Below are positions 33,157 through 45,124 of a stretch of 64,000 bases of DNA, piece by piece (the first letter of the stretch is position 1; each line of letters opens with the position of its first letter). The stretch is from Stictocephala bisonia. Lineage: Eukaryota; Arthropoda; Insecta; Hemiptera; Membracidae. The notes below the pieces were generated by a model. That model did no database searches. It saw only the letters and a list, made by a program, of their open reading frames with translations, and was not told where the DNA came from. Location: assembly GCA_035578905.1 (NCBI GenBank), contig JAQJVL010000424.1:546810-610809 (forward strand). The letters run 5' to 3'. The translations under genes and the position numbers were made by a program.

Positions 33157-33949
33157 ATTTCAAAGGTGGTCTCACAATTCGTGTTTTTCAACCAGGCCTA
33201 CGTTAATTCTCGTAGGCAAGACTTTTACGTGTAATAAAAAACGACCTCAATGTTTTTCAACTAGCCTTGTAATTATCAAATTGGTATAAATTACAGCAAA
33301 TTGTGTTGATTGGTTTTGGTAAACCACGTTTTCCATTCTTAGACGAGAACTTTTCGCAAAGGAAAACAGTAAATGTCTATAAAAAAAGTAGAAATTAGAT
33401 ATGGTAGTTTACAATAAATTTCATATACTAATTTATAGAACCTCTATTATGATCGCTTTTTATTATCCCTCTAGCTTGAATATGATAATTGTGTTTTGCC
33501 GAAACGATCACAGAAATATTATTTTGTTGGGTTCATATTGAAATTTTGTCGTGTGGCGTTCAAATTGTGATATTAATCTAGCGAATTCACCGATAATGGT
33601 AGTACAACTTTACAGCAATGTTTTCCGTGCGGAATCACAAGTATAATTGTTTAAATATATCTATTTCAAGCTAATTATCAAAGGTACTGTCAATAATTCA
33701 GCTTGTGACAGTGAATAGCATTTAAAACAAACCAACGCCCTTTACAAAGTACTCGTTTCCAGACGAAAACAAAACAAACAATAGCCCGAATAGAATACGT
33801 CGCGTCCGCCCCTCGCAGTCATGTATTGAATTAAAGCCAACGATAAATCCTGGGCGCGCATAAGGAATTGACCCGTTGGTGAGTGGAAGCTGTCGATGCC
33901 GGGGCATGCAAAGTAGCACATCGATTATTGCCACAATAGCGCAGCGGCT
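33157..33949. other. unique-looking spacer
   Basis: AT-rich to about 33720, then GC-balanced up to the tandem array. Short minus-strand frames overlap the array edge and match nothing known. Confidence 0.35.
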
Positions 33950-34785
33950 TCAATGACAATGGCAGTGGCCAGTAGTTCATTACAGCAGATCGCAGATACG
34001 GCCGTTGCCTTTTTGGTCCACAGGCCGATGTGCGGCGGATAACATTCGGATCGTCGTCTCTCAAGGGGGATGGATGTGGATGGTCTGAGGGATATGTGCC
34101 GTATGTGACAACGGAAGTAGCAGTTGTTCATTACAGCAGATCGCAGACACGGCCGTTGCCTTTTTGGTCCACAGGCCGATGTGCGCCGAATAACATTCGG
34201 ATCGTCTCTCAAGGGGGATGGATGTGGATGTTCTGAGGGATATGTGCCGTATGTGACAATGGAAGGGGCAGTTGTTCATTACAGCGGATCGCAGAGATGG
34301 CCTTTACCCTTTTGGTACAATACATAGGCCGATGTGCGTCGGATAACATTCGGATCGTCGTCTCTCAAGAGGGATGGATGTGGTGGAAGTGGAAGGTCTG
34401 AGGGATATGTACCTTATGTGACAATGGAAGGGGCAGTTGTTCATTACACCAGATCGCAGATACGGCTGTTGCCTTTTTGGTACAATCCATAGGCCGAGGT
34501 GCACCAAATAACATTCGGATCGTTTTATCTCAAGGGGTAGGATGTGGATGATCTGAGGGATATGTGCCGTATGTGACAATCGAAGGGGCAGTTGTTCATT
34601 AAAGCAGATCGCAGATACGACCGTTGCCTTTTTGGTACAATCCATAGGCCGATGTGCGCCAGATAACATTTGGATCGTCGTCTCTCAAGGGGGATAGATG
34701 TGGTAGAAGTGGAAGGTCTAAGTGATATGTACCGTATGTGACAATGGAAGAGGTAGTTGTTCACTACCGCAGATCGTAAGGGATA
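33950..34785 (+). repeat. minisatellite, 148-166-bp unit, about 5.3 copies
   Basis: GCAGATCGCAGA-type starts lie at about 33985, 34136, 34284, 34449, 34604 and 34769, so the unit length varies. Each unit has GTTGCCTTTTTGGT, AGGCCGATGTGCG, ATAACATTCGGATCG, GGGATGGATGTGG, GAGGGATATGTGCCGTATG and CAGTTGTTCATTACA. Length differences come from small internal insertions such as TGGAAGTGGAAG. The 67-121-residue frames on both strands follow the repeat and are not genes. Confidence 0.95.
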
Positions 34786-35690
34786 AATGGTTAAACTTGT
34801 GTAAAAGTGAAAAAAGGAAAAAGAAATAAATTAGAAATAACTCTGAAACACCAGATTCATTTTATCATTGATAAAGAGCAAATTGAAGAAAAGAATGACT
34901 TTCGGCATAACTGAAATTGATTGATTCTCAAAAAATACTTCGGATTCCTCCTCTGGTTGGAAGTTCCTAAATCATACAGAATCTAAACAACGTGCGGTAT
35001 TTTCTATTTTGTTTGCTATTTTTATATAGTTGACTCTTTCGAAGCCACTCAAAACCAGTTCCGCAGAACCAATGAATACGCTTGGTATTTATTGTAAGAA
35101 CACACACTTAAATCGCTCTTTACAAATCGATGCAAACTATTGACTGTGTGTCAATAAGATAAAGTTAGTTTAAAAGTGACCTTTAATTATTTCGACAGGT
35201 TACCTCAAGGTTGATCAAAATCAAAATATACGCATACTATTTTCTATTGAAGTAACCTAACCTAACCTCACCTCATATTATTAATACATGACTTACTTTG
35301 GTAGTTACTGGTAAAGAAAGTAGTATGTATTTGGAGGGCAGCTAAAGGATTTTGACCAAACAGTTTTTACACAAACCAAGTACTCTTCCACAATATTAGC
35401 TATTTGCTTATCGAATGATATTTCAGTTGTTGCAATACGAGAATTATTAATGGAAGACTCCTTGAAATAGAAATCTGTGTTTTTCGCGTTTTCTTGAAGC
35501 GACACGGCCACCTTGATGTAGGCACCTAACAACAAGTAAAAACACTTCATATAGTATAACGCAATTTATCATTTTCCTTCTCGTCCAGTAACCAAGGACT
35601 ACAAACAGGCGGTTAAATGTCCCATTCATGCAGTCAACTCTACAACCGGAACCGTGAGTGCAACAAAACAATCCAGCAGCAGCTGTAACA
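34786..35690. other. AT-rich spacer, short unrecognised frames
   Basis: Overlapping minus-strand frames of about 81 and 85 codons (35305-35704) show no known domain, splice pattern or codon bias. An AACCTAACCTCACCTC run lies near 35255-35272. Confidence 0.3.
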
Positions 35691-36000
35691 ACGTGCTTTC
35701 CCATTGCGATTTATTCAAGAATGTCCGAGCCGGTAGTGCGCGGACTCTGCATTAGAATATGACGAGACTATCGTTCTGTTTCCGACGTTCCCACATGGTA
35801 CAGAAACAACCGAGTGGAACGAAAAGGGGTAACGCACGTAATTAACATTTGATCAGAGGCCGAGTTGCCGGTCTGTCACAGACGGGGACAGCGGCTGGCG
35901 GGCACAAAGCCGGTAACAAGTGGTGGATGATGGACGGCCTACGTTACCGACCGGTCAGCTGACTCCAACAGCTGTTGTCTTCAAGTCGATGATCTTCAGA
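35691..36000. promoter_or_regulatory. candidate regulatory block
   Basis: GC-richer single-copy island with CCGGTCAGCTGAC, CAGCTGTTG and GGTAACAAGTGG elements (E-box-type CAGCTG twice). Composition and motif clustering are the only evidence. Confidence 0.2.
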
Positions 36001-36089
36001 CAAACTGTATTTGGTTATCTGTTGATATTGTTTGTTTTGCCAACACAAATCACAAGCTCGTATGATAAGACGTAATGTCTATTATAAAA

Positions 36090-36399
36090 GGGGGAAGCTC
36101 AATTACACAACATATTGTTGACTCAACGACCCTACAGGAAAATTAATATTTTTTGACTGGTTCAATTGCACAACAGATTGTTGATACAAGGACCCCTTCT
36201 TCAAAACCAAAATTATGTTGTATCAACGGCTTGTTGTGTAATTGGACTAGACTCACTGAACGGGTCAAACTAAAAACTCGAATATACGGAGAGGGTCGTT
36301 GTATCAACAATCAGTTGAGTAATTGAACCTCCAAATAATTTTTGTTATGAAGAATAGGGTTGTTGTGTCAACGACGTGTTGAGTAATTGGACTAGACTC
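36090..36399 (+). mobile_element. MITE family E, nested inverted motif element
   Basis: Five copies of a motif of about 33 bases (CAATTACACAACA, then TTGTTGA, then CAACGACCC) are present: two in plus orientation (36100-36133, 36163-36196) and three inverted (36215-36245, 36293-36326, 36357-36390). Outer direct repeats TTATAAAA/TTATAAAT (36082-36089 and 36400-36407) match at 7 of 8 positions, like an 8-bp target duplication. ATTGGACTAGACTC follows two of the inverted motifs, suggesting a tandem of two elements or an internal duplication. Confidence 0.7.
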
Positions 36400-36436
36400 T
36401 TATAAATCTATGTTCTGTAAATTAGATTACGTATTG

Positions 36437-36660
36437 GCATAGAGAAAGAAAAACAGAGGTCCCTCTCTTATCGTCTCAGTGAACGCCTCAGCATAAATAT
36501 ATAACAACTATCGTACATTTTTATACATCTGTAGTAGTGATTACTGCATCTATTTTTAAGGATTTGAGGGGAATAAGGGAGGGACTCACAAGTTACACTG
36601 CGATCCGCATGGCAAACTTGAGAAATAACAACTCGACACACATAAAGCGCACAATTGGAT
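36437..36660 (+). mobile_element. MITE family B, copy lacking right end
   Basis: It shares AAAGAAAAACAGAGG, GAACGCCTCAG, GGAATAAGGGAGGGACT and CATGGCAAACTTGAG with other B copies. The right terminal repeat is missing after GCGCACAATTGGAT. Confidence 0.75.
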
Positions 36661-36919
36661 AATACTGTATAACAGAGTTATTTATTAGTAGGCTTAGTTT
36701 TACTTACTTGAAGAAATTAATAATTTAATTTAAAAACTAGCTTATGACTAACATTTTGCTATAGGCCTTTGAACTAAATATGGCCATTAAAAAAACAAAA
36801 TTGTTTTTATATATAGTTTGTCCAGTTCAATAGTACTTATAAAGAAAACAAAATTTATCAATTCTGACACCAAAGAGAGTTCTTCCTGATTCTTTGTCTA
36901 GTACACTACCATGAATATG
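36661..36919. other. AT-rich spacer between two B copies
   Basis: No further feature was recognised. Confidence 0.4.
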
Positions 36920-37186
36920 AACACAAAGAAGAAAAAAAACAGAGGTCTCATCCAGTGTACGCTGGATCTGTATCAAGTTATAGTGTTGAGTAGTTAATTA
37001 TCCAGTTTACCATGCAGATGGCAGAGCCAGCACCTTTTCAATCTCTCTCCTTGTTCCACCAATACTCAAGGATAAACGGAGAAATTATTATTACAGATTT
37101 ATAAAGATGTAGATTAATTGAAATCTATTTTTAACTGCCACTTCACTGCGGCCATAAGAAAGCGACCTGTATATTTTTCTATGTGG
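36920..37186 (-). mobile_element. MITE family B, minus-oriented copy
   Basis: Both ends are present: AAAAAACAGAGGTC at the left and AGCGACCTGTATATTTTTCT then ATGTGG at the right. The interior CCAGTTTACCATGCAGATGG and TGCGGCCATAAGAAAGCGAC are conserved. Confidence 0.8.
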
Positions 37187-37496
37187 TGTAAACCTAAACA
37201 TACGAGAACCCTATCTCAGAATTATTTTAGTGTTTTTCATAAAATCCAGAAGTCATTCGATTAAAATGAGCTCAAAGCTTGATTTAGGTTTAAGTATAAA
37301 GCAATGGAAATCTTTTTTGTTTATTTTACATCAAGTAGGTCAATATTGTTACATCAAGTATGTTTATTTTACATGTCATTTCAAAGAGCCTTGTTTAGTC
37401 TGATTAACCAGATATTGCCATTTTCAGATATAGCCATTTTATTTCATGTATCAATGATTGGTTTAAAGGAGTGTGTACATAAAATAACAATTAAAT
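37187..37496. other. AT-rich spacer, nothing recognised
   Basis: Contains only a short 64-codon frame of hydrophobic composition with no known relative. Confidence 0.35.
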
Positions 37497-37665
37497 GAGT
37501 GTAGGATGAGTATGGATGACCCGTGTGGCCTGGTTACTAACTGACTTTGATTTATGCTCAGAAATGGCCATTAATTACTTATCACAATGGCCAGAGTAAC
37601 TAAGGGACCTACAGCTTTACGTGGAATCCGAACCACGTATTATTACTCTGATTTTCAGCTAATTT
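37497..37665 (+). repeat. dispersed repeat F9, 5' half
   Basis: Aligns with 26365-26530: GAGTGTAGGATGAGTATGG, GGTTACTAACTGACTTTGA, and CCTACAGCTTTACGTGGAAT. The half that includes the satellite-like 3' end is absent. Confidence 0.75.
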
Positions 37666-38150
37666 ATTATTTAATTACTATTGCTTGTTCAGTTAACAGT
37701 AAAAGTGGAAAAAAGTAATTGTTCTTACAATTATGATAGGCCTATTTGAGACAGCTATGAGTTGCTAAAAGACAAGACTAGGCTTAAAAAGGAGACGTCT
37801 CGTTTTTAAATAAGGAGTTATAAAGTGGCAAAGGAATGTTGAACGTGTTCATTATCTAACTGAATCCAGTTCTAATTAAAACACAGAATGTGAAGTCGTG
37901 TTTGGCCTGTACCCAGTCTTTGATAGTCTGTTTACCAACGAAGAACTAGTCCTACTCAGACATGCCATTTGTGTCGTTTACAGTAAACCATAAAGGTGAT
38001 TGAAACATCGTAGACGGCGAAATAAATCCTAGATATTTTTAAATTTGTCGTAATTAGTCAAGATTGGTAAGTACAAGATCAATTTGTTATCATCAGGAAT
38101 CTAATTAAAGTTATTCTTTTAAATTGAAACATACCTATATTTTTTATAAA
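37666..38150. other. AT-rich spacer, nothing recognised
   Basis: No gene or repeat was recognised. Confidence 0.4.
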
Positions 38151-38159
38151 ATGCCGAGA

Positions 38160-38610
38160 TACAAAAACACGAAGAATTCCTGTTAGAGAGTTAGGCAGTA
38201 GGCCATGCAAAAGATCCTCGCATGATCTGTTCACGAGCCAAGAGCAACGAAGCCTTGTAAGACAGAAGGTACTGATTCCCAAGCAGGGATACAAGCAGAG
38301 TTCTTGTAGGAGACAGAAGATCGTGCACAAGATACCCCGTACGGTGCATCTACAATCCAAAAGCTGCGAATTCTCATAAGGAAGATGGTAAGGATTCTCA
38401 AGCAGGGCTACAAGCAGTTATAAGCCGAACTTCACCAGGCAGGAGGTGAGAGCCTTAAGCGAGACTTAGGCAGAGTTCCCTCGCAGGCCGAAGGCTGAAT
38501 TCGACAAGTAGGGCTGATCGAGACTAAAATCCGAGGTCCTCCATGGCTAAAGGGTGAGATCCACAAAGAACATTGGGACTTCAGACAGAGATAACTTTCC
38601 AGGCCATGGT
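38160..38610. repeat. degenerate tandem-repeat block
   Basis: GC-balanced sequence with recurring AAGCAGGG(A/C)TACAAGCAG (near 38280 and 38400) and repeated AGATCCTC and GAGATCC-type phrases at roughly 125-base intervals. It looks like an old, diverged tandem repeat. Overlapping minus-strand frames (60-93 codons) are not recognised. Confidence 0.4.
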
Positions 38611-39444
38611 CCAAGATCCTCGATGATCCTTATATATCTTTCGAAGTCTGTCTGGAGAGGAACGTAAAAATAACAACAGGTTAACAAAGATATACCAAAG
38701 CAAAGTATGTTTTTCTGTATGACAGTGATGATTTAAGTTTTTAAACTATTTTCTTATTTGAATTTTCAAACACCTCTACACCCTGCCGTCCCACCCCGTG
38801 GCCAGATTGACACCCTCAGTCAGTGTTGGATAGGACGGCATTTCAATCTTTAGAGTTTAGAGAGTTAACCCTGGTTCACTGGGTTTAAAATTATAAAATC
38901 TATTCCTGTCAAATGCGAACAGAGATTCTAATTGTTTGTTTTCTAAGGTCATCTTGACCTGCCCATTAACAGAACATAATAAACAATAATCTTTAATAAG
39001 TTTAGACAATTTAAAAGATGACAATTACAAAATAAAACTAGCTATTATAAAAAGAATTATGTAACAATATTTACTAACTTGGTTCGAGTCTTTCATAATA
39101 CTGTAGCTGCGAGGACAGCAAACATAAACGTACGTAGACCTAATGACAGTTGTGAAGCTGTCGAAGACGGCGTCGCCGGTGAAGATCGCTGTATATCACT
39201 CTGCGCAGTGTATACAAATTAGTCTTTATAGCAACATAACCCAGGTCGTATTCATCAGAAAAACAGTTCGGACCTTTACTATCCAAGCCCCCGTTAAGAT
39301 CCTGTGGAGAAGTGCTGATCCTTATCTGTCACAGGACTACTATAACAGTCAAGAAAACCAGTCAAGAGTGACTGATCGTTTTGGAAGAAACTTTTCTCCC
39401 TTGATAGATTTTCTAGTACAACAAGTAGGAGGGGGCCAAATTAA
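38611..39444. other. unique-looking spacer with an unrecognised 122-codon frame
   Basis: The plus-strand frame 39143-39511 runs into the family B element that follows, so its last third is transposon sequence and the frame is unlikely to be a gene. The region around 39290-39345 weakly resembles the satellite-like end of F9 on the minus strand. Confidence 0.3.
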
Positions 39445-39704
39445 CCACAGAGAAGAAAGAACCAGAGGTTATGCGCTGAATGTTTGGAGTACTGTAGTTA
39501 TTTTCTCCTGATTGCCATGTAGTAGCAGTGTCAGAATCTTATCAGCCCCTTCCTTATTCCCCCTTAATAATTCTTAAGAATGAACATAATCATTATTACT
39601 ATATATGTATAAAGATTTACTTTAGTTGTAATCTATTTATAACTGCCACTGGGGCGTTCGCTGCGGCCACTAAGAAAGCTACCTCTGTTTCTTTTGTCTC
39701 TATG
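39445..39704 (-). mobile_element. MITE family B, minus-oriented copy
   Basis: Left end CCACAGAGAAGAAAGAACC and right end GCTACCTCTGTTTCTTTTG then TCTCTATG are inverse of each other. ATTAA lies close to both outer sides but is offset, so a target duplication cannot be fixed. Confidence 0.8.
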
Positions 39705-39839
39705 CATTAACTATTCCTGGACGCGTGTTCTTAAAATAATTAATTATTTTACGAAGTCAATTCTCTTGCAATAATCTGAGTCTTGTTTGCGACAGTTAAA
39801 AGATACTTGTTTTGTATAACTAGATACTTCCAATTGAGT

Positions 39840-40230
39840 GTCTACCAGACGGACAAAGTCTTGTGGAGATCGTTGGCGATAGGTTCTATTTTGTTCTATA
39901 CTCAGTCCTATCATACTTACACACAATGGTTGACATCGACGTGGACACTACTAGATAAGTCTGGGGTGTCCGTGTTGGTTAGTAGTCAGGGTCCGGATGT
40001 TATTTAAAGAGAAGTGTGTATAAAGCTTGTCAAATATATGAAAATCAGACCAATACTGCGTGGATTTGGATTTCACGTAAAGCTGTAGGACCCTTAGTTG
40101 CCATGACTAACGGGCTTTTAAAAATTACCATTTCTGAGCTAAGTCGAACTCATTTAATAACAATCACTATACTCGTTATACACTCATTAGCCCCTCACAT
40201 TCGCTCATATGACGTTTGCCAAATTGAGTT
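39840..40230 (-). repeat. dispersed repeat F9, longest copy
   Basis: On the minus strand it carries the F9 5' part (ATGAGTGTATAACGAGT near 40190), the CTACAGCTTTACGTGAAATC block near 40085, ACATCCGGACCCTGACTAC near 39998, and then CCTATCGCCAACGATCTCC, ACAAGACTTTGTCC near 39850. The last part is a single copy of what became the 61-bp satellite monomer, without amplification. Confidence 0.7.
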
Positions 40231-40500
40231 TTGCGTCTTAGAAATGAATAATGAATAAAAATGATTGAATAATAATAAGTGTGTGAAGCTCTCATGTACA
40301 GGGTGTTTCGGAATGATCGTTACGAACTCTTAGATAAAAATAATTACACAACCAAAGTTGATTTAATGTTTTAAATTTAAATACAAATAAATGAACTGAA
40401 CTTTTTTGTCAACCATTACTTTCAATGTTCTCTCCTTATCGTGATATTTATTTCAGCTACATTTGGTTTGAGTAGTGACATTAAAATATTCACCTTCCTA
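40231..40500. other. spacer with a possible transposon terminus
   Basis: CAGGGTGTTTCGG at 40300 resembles termini of several insect DNA elements. No inverse partner was found nearby. Confidence 0.3.
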
Positions 40501-40969
40501 TACTGCAAAACATACCCAAGCAGACCCTTTTAGTTTCTCATCAGAACTAAAGCCCAATTTTAAAACAGAAATTCACATCACATATAGGTTAACAGCTGAC
40601 TTATGACCAATAAATCAGCTGTTACACATTTCTTCTAAAAAATCTGTTCTGCTAAATCCAATTCACACTAACTTGTAAATATTTAAATGAAAGCGTCTGT
40701 AATTAATACAACAAAATTATGAAAGAGTTTTATTAGTAGTACAAAATAACAGTTATATCATATTTAGGTATTGACTGTTACAAAAGCAGCTGATTTAATG
40801 AAACTATGTAACAGCTGATTTATTGGAACTAAGAAGTCAGCTGTTAACTAATATTTCATAAGAACTGTTACAGCGATGTATTCTGAATTGGACAATGAAC
40901 AAAAAGAAAAAAAATACTTCCAGTCCTGATGGGAATTTTAAAGAATCTGCTTTGGGTACTTTTGCAGTA
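40501..40969 (+). mobile_element. MITE family F, 469 bp, TA target
   Basis: The ends are inverse: TACTGCAAAACATACCCAAG at the left and GGGTACTTTTGCAGTA at the right. A TA dinucleotide at each border fits Tc1/mariner-type insertion. Longer subterminal inverse blocks contain TTAACAGCTGACTT and CCAATAAATCAGCTGTTAC, with extra partial copies inside. There is no coding capacity. Confidence 0.8.
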
Positions 40970-41149
40970 ATGAGTAAAGATGGACAAAAATAGTTACAGT
41001 TCAATTTGTAATGCAATAAAAGTTTTGTGAATCTTTTTCAAATTTCAAGGTTTCCTCCGGAAATGCTTTCCAAAAGTGATGCTTATAATGCGGCTTTTGG
41101 TATAATTCGACGTGAATATTCATTTAATGACATTAATATTAAACAAATC

Positions 41150-41460
41150 AATGGAACATTGACCTGTCGCAGTTCCCAGGGAGGGCGTAGGTCATCTGTT
41201 AGCGAAGACGCCCAACCCATGGAGTGCAACGGAAGGACGTTGCTCGCAGGACATCCAGCGGGTCTCTCGTGGAGATAATCACCGAAGGAAGTCGCAGGTG
41301 AATGAGCTCCATTGAATATTCGTACAGCGGAAATATAGAAACACTGCAGCATTGTCTGTGCTCAGGGGTCGCCATTATATGGCTTCGTGGAGCGTAAAGT
41401 CTCCCGCCGTTGCCGTCGCGCCGAGCCACTGCAGCTCCCGCCCGGTGCATAGAGATCATC
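41150..41460. promoter_or_regulatory. GC-rich candidate regulatory block
   Basis: Single-copy GC-rich island with GGGCGTAGG, GTCGCCATTATATGGC and CGTCGCGCCGAGCC motifs. Frames of 83-100 codons are open on both strands, as expected for GC-rich non-coding DNA. No domain was recognised. Confidence 0.25.
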
Positions 41461-42170
41461 AAAATAACATAGAGTATGCAAAATCCATTACTGTATATCA
41501 TGTATGCAGTTATTTTAGATAATTATTAACTGGCGCTAATTTTTACTTTCTTGTTCAGGTGTCAAGAGTTTTTTCCTTCAACTATTTAACAAAGAAGGTG
41601 ACAGTTTAAATAAATATGATGCTAATCATCAAAATATTCCAGTTCATGATTTCGAAAACAGGACTATTTTATCGTCGAAAGGTTTGACTTGTCTATGACA
41701 CGATTATTTTTTTCAACCAATTAAAGGGAAAAACGCTTCTTACAGTTCCATCTAGTGTTACCTCATCATCTACTTGAGTTACATTAATATTCTTTAAAAT
41801 CTTTTAATAAATCACTTTCAATGCCTTATTAATGATGGAAGGGGTTTAATTGTTTAGCAAAATCCACTCATGCTGCTGCTGTTATCACATCACTGACACT
41901 AGCTATTTGTCTAAAGCTGAAAGCCACAAAAAACGTTCACAGTAGCCATTTTACATTTAAGGATTTTGCCTTAAGCTCTTGATTTAAACTTGGTTTACGT
42001 TAATTCTGTTGGCCAATGTGTCGGTCTAAATTAATTAAATATGAAGTTTTATGGTTACTTGTTAAAAAGGAGTACGGTATATACTCAGCGAATATTTGGT
42101 AACATATTATAACTTTTCTTGCGTATTTAGTAGTTTAGATGGTTCAAGGTGTCATAACTGCTTTATTGCA
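41461..42170. other. AT-rich spacer, nothing recognised
   Basis: No gene, RNA or repeat was recognised. Confidence 0.4.
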
Positions 42171-42420
42171 TCACAGAGAAAAAGTAAATAGAGTTCACTT
42201 TCTTATGGCCGCAGCGAACGCCTCAGTGACAGTTATAAATAGATTACAACTAATGCACAATTTTAGTAATAATTACCACGTTTAAGGGTGTAAGGGTTTG
42301 AGGGAATAAGGGAGGGAATAACAAGGTGATGGCGCGACCATCCGCGTGGCAAACTGAAGAAATAACTGCTCGACACACATTCAGCGTAGTAGTGGTTGTG
42401 AACTTTCTTATTTCTCTATG
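42171..42420 (+). mobile_element. MITE family B, copy
   Basis: It runs from TCACAGAGAAAAAG to GAACTTTCTTATTTCTCTATG and includes GCCGCAGCGAACGCCTCAG and AATAAGGGAGGGAATAACA. The flanks give no clear target duplication. Confidence 0.75.
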
Positions 42421-42519
42421 AATACATCTACTTTATGATTTTATTCGTTGACTTAGCAAGGCCGAATGAAATACAAGCCTTTCCCTCTATATACTACGTT
42501 GATACTATTCTATCCAATT

Positions 42520-42800
42520 GTAGATGGCTGATTGAGTCAGTATTGTTTTGGTGTCTCCATGGCAATCTTGCGTGTCGTCAGGTTCTTACATCTTAATCAC
42601 TTCCGATAAGCCTGGATAAGATCGTACGTACGGAACCAGTGCCTACCTAATCCTATGCTTGCGTGCGCGCTCGCAAAACGCTTACTCATGTAATGACTGC
42701 AGCGACTACGTCATTTGTTGGTATGTGAAAGCTACACCCTGTAAAGAAGCGAATTAATGATTTTACTGTCGGCCGAGTTGATAGCATTAATAACATTAAT
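42520..42800. promoter_or_regulatory. candidate conserved non-coding block
   Basis: GC-balanced island with TGATTGAGTCAG (AP-1-like TGAGTCA), a purine/pyrimidine GCGTGCGCGC run, CTACGTCA and several AATTAATGA cores. No coding frame is convincing. Confidence 0.25.
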
Positions 42801-43206
42801 GAATTTGCGCCATAGCAATTTGCCATTCGTTTGAATAAATATGTCCTGTTCTTGGTAAAAGCTCGTTGTTTAAAGTAATAGTTGCCCATGAAATTTAATT
42901 AACATGTGAATAATCATTTTGTATACTAATTTGAATATTGATAGGAATACTTATAAATGAATGTAAATAAATTCAAAATGCATTCAAAGGCACTATAACG
43001 TTTTTTTAACTATTCTTACCAGTACATTGAACATTAAAAATATTTTGGTTTGTTAGTTGCTGCAGCTATATGGAAATACCAAATAATTAGATGTAACATT
43101 TAATATAGTTGTAAAAGAAAATGATCAGTAATTTTGATCTAAAATGTTAGTATGTAGACTGACATTTAATCTAAAATAAATACACATGTACTTCTGATTT
43201 CAACGT
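42801..43206. other. AT-rich spacer, nothing recognised
   Basis: No feature was recognised. Confidence 0.4.
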
Positions 43207-43360
43207 TTATTTTTTAGGATTTGGGGGAATAAGGGAGGGACTGACAAAGTGCTAGCTCTACCAACGCATGACAAACAGGAGGAATAACTACTTGATACAT
43301 TAATTTGACACATATTCAGCGCACTATTGTATTCAACCTCTGTTTCTTTCCTGTCTGTGG
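43207..43360 (+). mobile_element. MITE family B, 5'-truncated copy
   Basis: It starts inside the element at GGATTTGGGGGAATAAGGGA and ends with a well-kept terminus CCTCTGTTTCTTTCC, TGTCTGTGG. Confidence 0.75.
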
Positions 43361-43814
43361 TAATACAGATTTTTTTAAGACTGGGCGTTTCGTAAGTTCT
43401 ATAATTCTTGGGCTAGTACCAAACTATCTTGGGTTAGGTTTTTTGATAAATTAAAAAAAACATAAGGCTATCAATACCTACATATTTTAGACTGACTGTT
43501 TGGTCACCGGAATATTGTTCTACGTTAGTTGTAATAAAAATAACAAAGTAGTAATAATAAACTAATAACTTGAGTGGATAAGGTGACATATAATTTAGAA
43601 AAAAAATGTGATGTCAATGGTGCATTACAATAATTTTTAAGTCATTCACACATAAGCATAAATGTTTCCATCCATTATTTGCATGCTCACTGATTCCCAT
43701 GCATTTTTAGTAAGCTCTAGCAATTACGTTTTAATATAGACCTACTATAAATCTACTCTCTCAGCCATTTTTCCCAATTTATTCCTCTACACATTAACAA
43801 TTACTAACTAGCCG
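43361..43814. other. AT-rich spacer, nothing recognised
   Basis: No feature was recognised. Confidence 0.4.
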
Positions 43815-44290
43815 ACAGTATTTGCTCCGCTACGGGATGGTTCTCTATGCTTGCTTAACCTTCCCTCCGTTTTTCTCTCTAAACCATCATATCAACATAA
43901 AAGCTCAGCTTGCATCTGTTTTTCTAGATAACAAATTTGTATAGTCTAGAAATCCCTATAAGTCTGCTTTAGGGGATGCAAAGTAGTGCAATCGTCATTG
44001 TTAGTAAACATTTCACTTTTACAATGAAAACCAAATATTTTGTGTCGTGTTTGTGTTTTTTGTATCAGCTGTTTGAAATAAATTATTGAACTAAATTAAA
44101 GCCAATGTTACTGTTATGGAAAAAGGAACCCTGCTGGGCTGTTTTAACACCTAGGGTTGAATGATTTCTAGTAGGGGATCTCTAGGCCTATTATCAAAAA
44201 GCTAACTTCCCTTCTAATTTCATCAAAACCTGTTCAGTGTTTCTGAAGATTTCTTGGTGAGAGAGTAAATCGTTTTTATGTTTTATTCAT
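43815..44290 (+). repeat. dispersed repeat R1, copy 4 (full length)
   Basis: It shows the complete R1 order from CTAGCCGACAGTATTTGC, GGGATGGTTCT, AAAAGCTCAGC and TTTACAATGAAAACC, through CTGCTGGGCTGTTTT, to GAGAGAGTAAATCG. It keeps the segment deleted from copy 1. Confidence 0.75.
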
Positions 44291-45060
44291 TAGGATAAGA
44301 CTACTAGCACTTTCTTTCCCCTTTAATGGACTAAACACTTTTTTATAAGTTGAAATAAACGTTATTTTAAATTGCTTCAACCTATATCCCGAAATAAATT
44401 TCCTCATCACAATAATTGCTTGGTATTTCATTAATTAAACACGTCCATAGTGTCTTTAAGACTTTGTCTTGCGCCATCCCATCGGGCTTCTAGTTAAAAC
44501 ATCAACAAGTCTAATGATTTCAGCCAATTCATCATACATCCAGCTTGCATATGTCAAGTTCATTAACCTCTTGTGAAACGAGTTCCTCTTGTAACTCCAT
44601 ACGCTTCCTTTTAATGTATCCAATTTGAAATTTAATTTCTGCTTTTAATTTAAATCGATACAAAACGATGAAAACTTAAACGTCTGCCCCACCTGCCACC
44701 ATATTGGATTTGACTGTCTATAAGGCCAATGTTAAATCACACAAAGATCACAGCTTTATTTATGAACGTACAATTTTAAACTTGGCCTTTTTGAAAGAGC
44801 TCACAGCTTATCTTTTGTCTAGAGCCACCTGAGATATTATTTTGATTTTATATACCAATAACTATTGTTCTAATTTCAGAAAATTGTTTTTAAACAAACC
44901 AAAACCGTTAGAAAAATCTGTCTCATAGTCACACTTGTCCTATAAAGCATATTTAAATTTTAAATAATATGTAAAAAAAATATAAGCGTGAAACAGTTTC
45001 AAGTTGAGTTCAACTTTAACTAGATCTCAGCTACTGATAAAATGACACTGCCTAATCACG
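44291..45060. other. AT-rich spacer, nothing recognised
   Basis: A block near 44460-44760 is less AT-rich (CCCATCGGGCTTCTAG, CCACCTGCCACC). No gene was recognised. Confidence 0.35.
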
Positions 45061-45089
45061 ATATTGTTAACCTAACCTAACTTAATCTG

Positions 45090-45124
<35 letters not shown>

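Noticed and set aside
33831..34764. Overlapping 67-121-residue frames on both strands
   Set aside because: They arise from the 150-165-bp minisatellite. They are open on both strands and shift frame between units.
39143..39511. 122-residue frame as a host gene
   Set aside because: Its last part reads into a family B MITE, and no domain or splice signals were seen.
40300..40330. A complete DNA transposon starting at CAGGGTGTTTCGG
   Set aside because: No inverse partner and no coding sequence were found before the next, separate MITE at 40501.
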